10,699 bases of DNA from an uncultured Ruminococcus sp. Its GTDB lineage: Bacteria > Bacillota > Clostridia > Oscillospirales > CAG-382. Position 1 is the stretch's first letter; every line of letters starts with the position of its first letter. The position numbers and the translations under genes are program-made. The stretch covers positions 1 to 10,699 of the forward strand of contig CACZRJ010000175.1 in the NCBI GenBank assembly GCA_902783535.1, in the 5' to 3' direction. The notes under the pieces were generated by a model. The model searched no databases. It saw nothing but the letters and a program-made list of their open reading frames with translations, and was not told the origin of the DNA. Shown here piece by piece: positions 1-6,141 of this stretch.

Positions 1-32
1 AAACCGCACCCGCTTCTCGCGAGCGCTTGACT

Positions 33-61
33 ATACTACCACAGCGTTTCCCCTTTGTCAA
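33..61 (-). promoter_or_regulatory. SigA-type promoter reading off the left edge
   Basis: On the minus strand a perfect -35 TTGACA (56-61) and a -10 TAGTAT (33-38) are separated by exactly 17 bases. Just upstream of the -35, positions 62-105 hold several A/T tracts that resemble an UP element. Transcription would begin near position 26 and run out of the window, so the gene it serves is unseen. It does not serve cotH, which ends further upstream at a terminator. Confidence 0.75.
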
Positions 62-146
62 GAACTTTTTTTCATATTTTGCAAAAAATTTTTGAAAACA
101 TATGTTCATCACAAATCATAGGGTCTGGCAGGCCGAAAAGTGCATC

Positions 147-170
147 AAAAAAGTCCCGCAGACGCGGGAC
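147..170 (-). terminator. Rho-independent terminator after cotH
   Basis: Read on the minus strand, GTCCCGC pairs perfectly with GCGGGAC around a GTCT loop (153-170), followed at once by six T residues (147-152). It lies 24 bases past the cotH stop codon and ends the folT-rbsK-cotH transcript. It also insulates that transcript from the left-edge promoter. Confidence 0.9.
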
Positions 171-193
171 GCGGAAAAAGGGCGCGGGATGAT

Positions 194-1726
194 TCACTTC
201 AAAAACGTCTCCAGATATTCGTGCCTTCTCTCAAGCCACGCCTTCAGGTCTCGGACAGCGTCCGCGTGGGTCGCGAAGACTGTTCTCATCTCGTAGGGGC
301 TCGCATGATCGCTCAGGCTCCAGCCCGCGTCCGTATAGTTCCTCCGGAAGGATTCCCCGTATTCGTCCGCAAGACGGTCGATGATTCCGCCGTCGGCGTA
401 CAGATTCCGGATGGCGTCCTCCATTTCCCCGTATTTCCTTCTTACGAGCGTTTGGAAAAAAGACGTTTTCAGCAATTCGCCGAACCACTCGCCGTCGGCC
501 CAGCGCCCGGTCGCGCTGTCCCCGCTGCCGTTTCCGAACGAAGGGAGATTGTTGTAGATCCGGTATTTTTCTTCGTCGACGGTTTCGGAGGCGTTGCCCA
601 TGGACAGATCCATGTCCCACATCGGTCCGCAGAAAAGCAGTCCGTTTCTGTAGCACAGGTGACAGTTGCCGTAGAACAGGTCGCAGTCCTTGATCAGCTC
701 CTGAACGACATACATGGCGGCAAAAGAATCGGGATCGATGACTTCGCGGATGGCCGTTTCGTCACCGGAAAGGATGGCCGCTTCCGCACGGTCGACGATC
801 TCCTTCACCCGCTGTATCTGTCCGTCCGAAGCGTTGACGTCGAACCGCAGGCCGAGCGAATGCGTAAAGAACATGGAATCCGATTCGCCCGCCCAGTTCT
901 TCACCCGCTCGATCATGAACTCGCCCTTGGAGGCATTCACGTTCGCGCGGTTCTTTCCGTCCGTCGCGGGTTCGCACACGAGATAGTTCCCCAGAAATGC
1001 GCCGTTCAAAAAGACTTCCGCATATCTGGAGTCCAGTGCGGCATAGCAGCCTGCCGTCTGCGCGAGATCGAGAGCGATCCTGTTCCGCATCAGCGTTTTG
1101 TCGAAATGGTTCGCGAGCAGCGCCCATTTGCCTCCTTTTTCCATCCCGAAGATTCCGCGGTCGGAAGACAGCTTCACATTGAAAGGCTTTTTGTCCGCGG
1201 CGGATGTGGAGTGACCGCGTACGCGGATGGACGCTTTCGAATCGACGACCGGGGCGATGTTTCCTTTTTCGGAATCGACGAAATACACGGCGCATCCGAC
1301 ATAGGCGTCCCTGCCGATCTCTTCCTTGCAAACGATATATACGCGGGGAAGGTCCCCTTTCCGGAAGCGGACGGACTCTTTCGCGCGGACGGCCTTCGAA
1401 TACAGTTCCGTGCACTTTTCGAGATATCCTTCGTCCCCGGCGTTTCCGCGAACGTATTTGATCGCTTCCGTGCACGCGAGATCGAATGCCGAAAAGTCTT
1501 CCGGTTCGTAGATCCATCTCTCAAAGGTCGTCTTCTGAAGATCATAAACGGCTTTCCTCGCTTCCTCCGCGCTGGAGAACGCTCCCGCTCTGGAGTAAGC
1601 GGACTGCACGGATTCGTTTCCCGAACCGTCCGGTTTTGCGCAGAAAGAAAAAACCGCCGCCGTCAGAACAGCTGCCGCGATGCAGAGCGGCATCTTCAGT
1701 TTGCGGAAAACGGTTTTCGGAATCAT
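194..1726 (-). CDS. CotH-family atypical protein kinase, membrane-anchored or secreted
   Basis: This 510-residue protein belongs to the CotH kinase family, atypical ATP-dependent protein kinases best known from the Bacillus spore coat. Seen: a basic N-terminus and a hydrophobic stretch at about residues 12-29 (signal peptide or anchor), then family blocks IRVRGHSTS (167-175), KPFNVKL (180-186), KWALLANHFDKTLMRN (200-215), NGAFLGNYLV (241-250) and WDMDLSMGN (370-378). The last holds the aspartates that bind metal in known CotH kinases. The closing part, rich in basic residues and ending LKAWLERRHEYL, also fits the family. The Cys at 29 is not in a proper lipobox, since Phe precedes it. The ATG overlaps the stop of the upstream kinase gene as ATGA, so translation is probably coupled. 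The substrate is unknown, no spore-coat partner is visible, and a role outside sporulation is possible. Confidence 0.88.
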   Translation of the reverse strand: MIPKTVFRKLKMPLCIAAAVLTAAVFSFCAKPDGSGNESVQSAYSRAGAFSSAEEARKAVYDLQKTTFERWIYEPEDFSAFDLACTEAIKYVRGNAGDEGYLEKCTELYSKAVRAKESVRFRKGDLPRVYIVCKEEIGRDAYVGCAVYFVDSEKGNIAPVVDSKASIRVRGHSTSAADKKPFNVKLSSDRGIFGMEKGGKWALLANHFDKTLMRNRIALDLAQTAGCYAALDSRYAEVFLNGAFLGNYLVCEPATDGKNRANVNASKGEFMIERVKNWAGESDSMFFTHSLGLRFDVNASDGQIQRVKEIVDRAEAAILSGDETAIREVIDPDSFAAMYVVQELIKDCDLFYGNCHLCYRNGLLFCGPMWDMDLSMGNASETVDEEKYRIYNNLPSFGNGSGDSATGRWADGEWFGELLKTSFFQTLVRRKYGEMEDAIRNLYADGGIIDRLADEYGESFRRNYTDAGWSLSDHASPYEMRTVFATHADAVRDLKAWLERRHEYLETFLK

Positions 1727-2652
1727 ATGTGCTCCACGCGCGCGTGCGCACGCAAAAACGAATCGACGTCCGCCCTGTTCGGAAGCGACGGCACGGCGCC
1801 CTTGCGCTGAACGGAAAGCGCGCCTGCGGCGTTTGCGAAGCGCAGCGCGTCTGCAAGGGACATTCCTTCAGACAAGCCGGCGGCAAGCGCCCCGTTGAAG
1901 CAGTCGCCTGCGGCGACCGTATCCACGGCATGCACGCGGAATCCTTCGCTGAACCCGCAAAAGTTTTCCGCGTCGGCATATACGCCACGCGCGCCGCAGG
2001 TGACGATGACGTTTCCCGTACCTCTTTTTCGGAGGACGGCCGCGGCGGCGGCGATCTGCTCCGGCGTTTCGGCGGGAAGCCCGGTCAGGACGGAAAGTTC
2101 CGTCTCGTTCGGCGTCAGATAATCGATCATCGGGTAAAGCTCATCCGGCAGTCCGGAAGCGGGCGCGGGGTTGAAGATCACAGTCTTCCCGTACTTTTTT
2201 GCTCTTCGGACGGCTTCGAAGGTCACGTCATTCCGGAGTTCCATCTGCAGAAGAACGATCCCGCTTTCGCGGATGGCTTCATCCGCTCTGTCAAGATCCC
2301 CGAATCCGAATGCGTGATTGGCGGAAGGAACGACGCAGATCCTGTTCTGTCCCGATCCGTTCACCTGGATCTGAGCCATCCCCGTCGGGAGGTCACAGGA
2401 AAAGACAAAGCGGTCGGCGATGCCTTCGGCGCGCAGAAGAGAGCGGAGCTCCCGCCCGTTCGCGTCGGATCCGATCATCCCGACCATCTCGACGTTTCCG
2501 GAAAGCCGGGCGGCGGCGACGCATTGATTGTTTCCTTTTCCGCCTGGGGAATACCTCACGGCATTTCCCATGACGGTCTGGCCGTCGGACGGAAAGACGT
2601 CCATTTCCGCCGTCTGGTCCATCGCCAAAGAACCGATGACTGTGATACGCAT
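1723..2652 (-). CDS. rbsK: Ribokinase-like PfkB-family sugar kinase
   Basis: This 309-residue protein has the full PfkB/ribokinase architecture and the usual length. Such enzymes phosphorylate a sugar or nucleoside hydroxyl with ATP in the cytosol; ribokinase makes ribose-5-phosphate. Seen: start VIGSLAMDQTAEMD, substrate-site GGKGNNQ (37-43), NPAPA (161-165), PNETE (181-185), the nucleotide-site TCGARGV (218-224), and the anion-hole motif DTVAAGDCFNGA (244-255) with the expected catalytic base Asp250. The AAGD form is also found in true ribokinases. An AAAGGA ribosome site lies 8 bases before the ATG. It sits 37 bases after the S component and overlaps cotH by 4 bases. No ribose transporter or rbs regulator is seen nearby, so another substrate is possible; the family is certain, the exact substrate is not. 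Confidence 0.85.
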   Translation of the reverse strand: MRITVIGSLAMDQTAEMDVFPSDGQTVMGNAVRYSPGGKGNNQCVAAARLSGNVEMVGMIGSDANGRELRSLLRAEGIADRFVFSCDLPTGMAQIQVNGSGQNRICVVPSANHAFGFGDLDRADEAIRESGIVLLQMELRNDVTFEAVRRAKKYGKTVIFNPAPASGLPDELYPMIDYLTPNETELSVLTGLPAETPEQIAAAAAVLRKRGTGNVIVTCGARGVYADAENFCGFSEGFRVHAVDTVAAGDCFNGALAAGLSEGMSLADALRFANAAGALSVQRKGAVPSLPNRADVDSFLRAHARVEHI

Positions 2653-2689
2653 GAGAAGGATCCTTTCAAAGGGCAGATATGCCGGGGCA

Positions 2690-3403
2690 TCAGCGGAAGA
2701 GCGACTGCAAAAACTCCTTGATGTTCGGATAGAAGACGATAAAGAGTACGAAGCATGCCGTTCCGACGGCTGTGAGCACGATCAGGGCCACGATATGCTT
2801 CGGCCTCATATTGACAGCGGACTCCTTCGGAATGAGCCCGAAATGCGTCATCGGTCTCTGGAGCAGGCGGAAGATCCAGCACATCGCGCAGACTTCGATG
2901 GGAAAGAACAGGAGATTCTTGATGCCGGAACTCATAATATAATATAGGAAGGGAGATGATCCGTACAGGGCGATTCTCCAGATGGAACCGATCAGCGTGT
3001 TGATCACAAGATTGACGATGATTTTCGCCCCGGCCATCCGTCCGAAAGACAGTTTCGCGCGGTAAAGGAACAGCGCGTAAACCAGTCCGGACAGAATCGC
3101 GGTCAGCGTGTATCCCGGGAAGAACGGGCCGGTCGGATGCAGCGCATATCCAATCAGGTCGACGATGACGCCGCAGGGGATCGCCATCAGCGGCCCGGTG
3201 ATCATCGAGCAAAGGGAAACCGCAAGGAAGGAGACAGAGATGTAAAGAGACTGGGAAAGCGGGATCTGGAACTGTTCGAGAATGATCGCGATCGCACAGA
3301 ACAGCGCTGCGTAGCAAATGCTGCGCAGGGAAGAAAACTCTTTCGCGGCGCTTTTCCAGTATGCTGCGGAAAAGGGATGCGGATAAGAGACAGATTCTGT
3401 CAT
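2690..3403 (-). CDS. folT: Folate-family ECF transporter S component
   Basis: This 237-residue integral membrane protein is the substrate-binding S subunit of an energy-coupling-factor vitamin importer. S subunits work with a shared EcfA/EcfA'/EcfT module, which is not encoded here. Seen: about six hydrophobic helices, and between them HPTGPFFPGYT (89-99), typical of FolT-like folate carriers, followed by NTLIGSIWRIALYG-type residues near 134-147. The ATG at 3403 is chosen because an excellent AAGGAGG site lies just upstream, whereas the in-frame TTG 28 codons earlier falls inside the -10 box. A polar stretch followed by an extra hydrophobic helix (about 203-225) makes it longer than a usual S subunit. 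It is first in an operon with a PfkB kinase and cotH. Folate specificity is inferred from the motif; another vitamin is possible. Confidence 0.8.
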   Translation of the reverse strand: MTESVSYPHPFSAAYWKSAAKEFSSLRSICYAALFCAIAIILEQFQIPLSQSLYISVSFLAVSLCSMITGPLMAIPCGVIVDLIGYALHPTGPFFPGYTLTAILSGLVYALFLYRAKLSFGRMAGAKIIVNLVINTLIGSIWRIALYGSSPFLYYIMSSGIKNLLFFPIEVCAMCWIFRLLQRPMTHFGLIPKESAVNMRPKHIVALIVLTAVGTACFVLFIVFYPNIKEFLQSLFR

Positions 3404-3486
3404 TTTCCCCTCCTTCTGCCGGCGGTCAGGCGATCGTGCGGCCGTTCTTTGCAGTCTGAATCCCATTAACTCCAAAAGATGTCCCA

Positions 3487-3515
3487 ATTATAGCCATGTG
3501 CAAAGCGTTTGTCAA
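3487..3515 (-). promoter_or_regulatory. Consensus SigA promoter of the folT-rbsK-cotH operon
   Basis: Minus strand: a perfect TTGACA (3510-3515), 17 bases, and a perfect TATAAT (3487-3492). The transcript should start near 3480, giving a leader of about 75 bases before the folT ATG. This matches the ideal housekeeping promoter at all twelve positions, so either expression is strong or a repressor limits it; no operator is obvious. Confidence 0.9.
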
Positions 3516-3540
3516 GCGCATCCGCATACAGGTGCGGCTT

Positions 3541-3582
3541 CCGAAAAGAGAACAGGCAGCATTTTGCTGCCCGGGCATTCTC
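3541..3582 (-). terminator. Rho-independent terminator after the flavodoxin-like gene
   Basis: On the minus strand GGCAGCA pairs with TGCTGCC around a three-base AAA loop (core at 3555-3571). An outer GAGAA/TTCTC pairing (3578-3582 with 3548-3552) extends it, and a TTTTC tail follows (3541-3547). It begins about 30 bases past the flavodoxin-like stop codon and lies upstream of the folT promoter, separating the two units. Confidence 0.75.
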
Positions 3583-3611
3583 CTGTTGAAACCGGACGAC
3601 GCCGGAAAAGA

Positions 3612-4025
3612 TCATTCCGCCAGTCCGGATGCGAATTCGCCCGCCCGTTTCAGATCCTCTTCGGTCGGAAGGCCTTTGTTGATGAAGATCCACGACGCCG
3701 CGCAGTGGAATTCTTTTTCGCTCACCGGGATGCCGAACGCATCCGCTGTCTTTTTGACGGCGCTCAATGTGGAAGCGCCGGACGCGGACGTGTTCATATT
3801 GACGATTTCGCCGATGTTTTCCCTGTTCCGTTCCAGGAAACGCACGACTTCCTTATCGATATTCGCCGCATACATCGCATTGATGAGAAACAGCCTGTCT
3901 GTTTTTTCCGAAAGATCGGAAGAAACGTCGAGCGCTTCGATCCCCAGCGCGGCAGATACTGCGTCGGCCAGTTTTTTCGTATTGCCTTTCTTCGATTTCG
4001 TGTAGTACCTGATCGCGTTTTTCAT
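3612..4025 (-). CDS. Small flavodoxin-like protein
   Basis: This 137-residue cytosolic protein has a flavodoxin-like fold signature: strand AIRYYTKSKKGNTKKLADAV at the N-terminus, in which the S-K-K-G-N-T stretch (residues 11-16) corresponds to the phosphate-binding loop for FMN. The later region around NMNTSASGAST (76-86) could form the second FMN loop. Proteins of this family carry electrons or act as small FMN-dependent reductases; the partner here is unknown. Length is normal to slightly short for a short-chain flavodoxin. A GGAGG site lies 10 bases before the ATG. It is a single-gene unit with its own promoter and terminator. No aromatic residue typical of isoalloxazine stacking can be placed with confidence, so FMN binding is probable rather than shown. 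Confidence 0.78.
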   Translation of the reverse strand: MKNAIRYYTKSKKGNTKKLADAVSAALGIEALDVSSDLSEKTDRLFLINAMYAANIDKEVVRFLERNRENIGEIVNMNTSASGASTLSAVKKTADAFGIPVSEKEFHCAASWIFINKGLPTEEDLKRAGEFASGLAE

Positions 4026-4101
4026 GATTATTTTTCCTCCGTATGTTTTCCGATCTTCGAGCCGTTGATCCGGTCGGGCAAATGTTTCTCCCTACCTTTC
4101 A

Positions 4102-4129
4102 AATATATCATCTTTTTACGCCCCGTCAA
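4102..4129 (-). promoter_or_regulatory. Promoter of the flavodoxin-like gene
   Basis: Minus strand: TTGACG (4124-4129), a 16-base spacer, and TATATT (4102-4107). Transcription would begin near 4095, leaving a leader of about 70 bases that ends in a GGAGG ribosome site. One mismatch in each hexamer and a slightly short spacer suggest moderate strength. Confidence 0.7.
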
Positions 4130-4198
4130 TACTTTTTTGCATACATTACGGAAAATATATGTGGAGAAACGGCATTCCCCGCAGAATGACGTTTTCCG

Positions 4199-4235
4199 CG
4201 AAAAAGTCCGCGCTCCTTTCGGATCGCGCGGACTT
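4199..4235 (-). terminator. Strong Rho-independent terminator of the yhaM-macro-vWA operon
   Basis: Read on the minus strand, AAGTCCGCGC pairs perfectly with GCGCGGACTT (10 base pairs, 4204-4235), with a short GATCCGAAAGGA loop. T residues run directly after it (4201-4205). It stands 32 bases past the vWA stop codon and is the only good terminator between yhaM and this point, which supports a three-gene transcript. Confidence 0.92.
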
Positions 4236-4267
4236 GCGGCGTCGGATCAGACCGCCCGCTATTTCAT

Positions 4268-4957
4268 TCAGCGTTTTTTGGACCCGGACTCCGCTTCGCG
4301 CTGTTCGATTTCTTTTTTCCACTCCTTCGAAACGGCTTTTCCGTGCCGAACCTGGCTCATCGCCTTGCCGACGGCGACAAAATTCATCATCGTTCCTGCA
4401 GAATCGCACATGTAAGTCGCCGCGTGATCTTCCTGGATCCCGAACGACCTCGCGGTCGTGATCGCGTCCATGTTCGCTCCGAGGAACAGGAATTCCCAGC
4501 CTTCCTTCTGCTTCCGTTCGACCGTTTTTTTGATCTGGTCCGCGGAATAAGACCTGCTCGCGTTCTCCATTCCGTCCGTGGTGATGACGAAGAGCGTTTT
4601 TGCGGGAACGTCCTCAGGGCGGATATACCTGTGGATGGAAGAAATGTGGTCGACCGTTTCTCCGATCGCATCCAGAAGCGCGGTGCAGCCGCCGACGCGG
4701 TAGTCTTTTTCCGTCATTTCCGGGATGCTCGAAATCGGGACCCGGTCGTGCAGACGTTTCAGTTCCGAATCAAACAGGACCGTCGTCACGAGGACTTCCC
4801 CGTCTTCCTTTTTCTGGGAGCGGATCATCCCGTTGAATCCCCCGATCGTGTCGGACTCGAGGCCGGCCATGGATCCGCTCCGGTCCAGGATCATCACGAG
4901 TTCCGTCAGGCGGTTTTTCTCCGCCGCGTTCTTCAGACTGTTTCTTGTTTCAGACAT
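4268..4957 (-). CDS. Cytosolic von Willebrand factor A (vWA) domain protein
   Basis: This 229-residue protein is one vWA domain with a basic tail. The metal-ion-dependent adhesion site is intact: DRSGS at 25-29, the threonine in CTALLDAIG (Thr92), and the aspartate of TTDGMEN (Asp128). Such domains bind a partner's acidic residue through Mg2+ and usually scaffold protein complexes; this one has no signal peptide or membrane segment, so it acts in the cytosol. It resembles TerY-like stand-alone vWA proteins of stress and tellurite-resistance gene networks. The ATG at 4957 is preferred because GAGGAGAT lies 8 bases upstream; an in-frame ATG 18 codons earlier has no ribosome site. It is the last gene of the yhaM operon, 105 bases after the macro-domain gene, with inverted repeats in the gap. 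Its partner is not known. Confidence 0.87.
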   Translation of the reverse strand: MSETRNSLKNAAEKNRLTELVMILDRSGSMAGLESDTIGGFNGMIRSQKKEDGEVLVTTVLFDSELKRLHDRVPISSIPEMTEKDYRVGGCTALLDAIGETVDHISSIHRYIRPEDVPAKTLFVITTDGMENASRSYSADQIKKTVERKQKEGWEFLFLGANMDAITTARSFGIQEDHAATYMCDSAGTMMNFVAVGKAMSQVRHGKAVSKEWKKEIEQREAESGSKKR

Positions 4958-4976
4958 GATAAAATCTCCTCTCGAT

Positions 4977-5006
4977 TTCTGTTCTTTTCTTTTTCCGTGA
5001 ACAGAA
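4977..5006. repeat. 8-bp inverted repeat in the vWA gene leader
   Basis: TTCTGTTC (4977-4984) and GAACAGAA (4999-5006) are perfect complements separated by 14 bases. As RNA on the minus strand this forms a stem whose 3' arm ends about 10 bases before the vWA ribosome site. It could shape translation or processing of the operon transcript; no T run follows, so it is not a terminator. Confidence 0.5.
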
Positions 5007-5029
5007 TACATCGAAAAGGAGATGATGTG

Positions 5030-5046
5030 GTCGCTTTGGAAGCGAC
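5030..5046. repeat. 7-bp hairpin after the macro-domain gene
   Basis: GTCGCTT (5030-5036) and AAGCGAC (5040-5046) pair perfectly around three bases, 17 bases past the macro-domain stop codon. On the minus strand no T tract follows, so it is more likely a stability or processing hairpin between the macro and vWA genes than a true terminator. Confidence 0.5.
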
Positions 5047-5062
5047 AAATGTTTTTCTCTTC

Positions 5063-6112
5063 TCAGCCGCCCAGCTGGGGCTGGTCGTATTTGAACAGAA
5101 TGTCGTTGACGGCGAACAGATCATACCTGCCCTGGTCCAGAAAATAGCCGACGATCACATCGAACTTCAGGCTTTGCGAAAGCGCGTACCCTGCTTTCCT
5201 GAGCAGATCTTCAGCTTCCGTTTTCGGCAGCCGGAGCGCAAAAGCGAGTGCGACCGCGGTCGGTTTGCTCGGCCGGTAGTCCCGGTTGCGGATCTTGGAA
5301 AACAGTTTCCGGTCGATGTTCGCGCGCTTGTAGCACTCCACGTCCGTCATTCCGGATTCATCGATCTTCCGCAGAACCATTTCCGAAAAGCTCTCGTCCT
5401 TGGATCTGAGCCGTTCGTCGAGATCGGTCTCCTCCTTTTCCGCAAGACACATGAAGCCGAACGACGACTCGCTTCCGGCGATCGCCATATTTGCGGTGTT
5501 CATGTCCTTCGCCTTTTTCACCCGGGAGGAAACTTTTTTGTCCGCCATGAGGAATCCCGGCAGGCTTTCCTTTTTCGGCTTTTCCATGTCGCGGACGCGG
5601 TTCGCAAGGAGCCGGTCCGAATCGCTTTCGTCCGTATCCAGCATCCGCTTGTCCAGGACGACCATCGAGACGGTCAGATCGCTTTCCGAAGAGAGCAGAT
5701 AACCGAGAATGGCATCTTTCGCAACTTTCCACGCGTCTCTCGGCGGATAGCCGTACGCGCCGGAGGAGATCAGCGGAAACGCGACCGTTTCGCATCCCGC
5801 CTCCTCCGCGAGCCGGAGAGACTCGCTGTAGCAGGATGCAAGAAGTTCCTCTTCTCCTCTTCCGCCTCCCTCCCAGACGGGTCCGACCGTGTGAATGATG
5901 TATTTGCAGGGCATGCGGTATCCTTTTGTCATCTTCGCATGTCCAGTCTCGCATCCGCCCAGACTCAGGCATTCCTCGAACAGCTCCGGCCCCGCGGCGG
6001 CGTGGATCGCGCCGTCGACGCCGCCTCCGCCGAGCAGTGTCGGATTTGCGGCGTTCACGACGGCGTCAGCCGGGAAGGAAGTGATGTTTCCCTGTTTCAG
6101 ATAAAGCGGCAT
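5063..6112 (-). CDS. Macro-domain ADP-ribose protein with helix-turn-helix-like C-terminal region
   Basis: This is a 349-residue two-part protein. Residues 1 to about 155 form a MacroD-type macro domain: QGNIT (7-11), NAANP (20-24), the glycine loop GGGGVDGAIHAAAG (28-41), HTVGP (74-78) and LISSGAYGYP (114-123). Active members remove ADP-ribose from proteins or hydrolyse O-acetyl-ADP-ribose, and all loop residues needed to bind ADP-ribose are present. Residues 155-240 are a polar linker. Residues 240-349 contain helices typical of a Cro/CI-like fold (TDVECYKRANIDRKLFSKIR as turn and recognition helices, then a leucine/alanine-rich stretch ending AGYALS). This C-terminal arrangement is known in Firmicutes, but its function is not established to my knowledge. 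Ribosome site GGGAG lies 9 bases before the ATG. It lies 29 bases after yhaM. Confidence 0.88.
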   Translation of the reverse strand: MPLYLKQGNITSFPADAVVNAANPTLLGGGGVDGAIHAAAGPELFEECLSLGGCETGHAKMTKGYRMPCKYIIHTVGPVWEGGGRGEEELLASCYSESLRLAEEAGCETVAFPLISSGAYGYPPRDAWKVAKDAILGYLLSSESDLTVSMVVLDKRMLDTDESDSDRLLANRVRDMEKPKKESLPGFLMADKKVSSRVKKAKDMNTANMAIAGSESSFGFMCLAEKEETDLDERLRSKDESFSEMVLRKIDESGMTDVECYKRANIDRKLFSKIRNRDYRPSKPTAVALAFALRLPKTEAEDLLRKAGYALSQSLKFDVIVGYFLDQGRYDLFAVNDILFKYDQPQLGG

Positions 6113-6141
6113 AACATTTTCTCCCTGCTTTCCGACGGCAT

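Noticed and set aside
26..62. Inverted repeat CTTGAC/GTCAAG flanking the left-edge promoter
   Set aside because: The arms are only six bases, one is simply the -35 box itself, and the 25-base spacing is what chance would give.
1637..1645. Lipobox at Cys29 of the CotH-like protein
   Set aside because: The residues before the cysteine read FSF, with Phe rather than Gly/Ala/Ser at -1, so lipoprotein processing is not supported.
140..1810. Long open frame on the plus strand opposite cotH
   Set aside because: Its translation has no recognisable domain and is arginine-rich, as antisense frames of GC-rich genes are. The minus-strand frame has clear CotH motifs, a start coupled to rbsK and a terminator.
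3404..3480. Possible tetrahydrofolate riboswitch in the folT leader
   Set aside because: The leader contains GGAG, GTTAA and GGGAT-like pieces, but they overlap each other and no matching CTCC arm closes the structure. It is also too short for the known class. A covariance-model search would decide.
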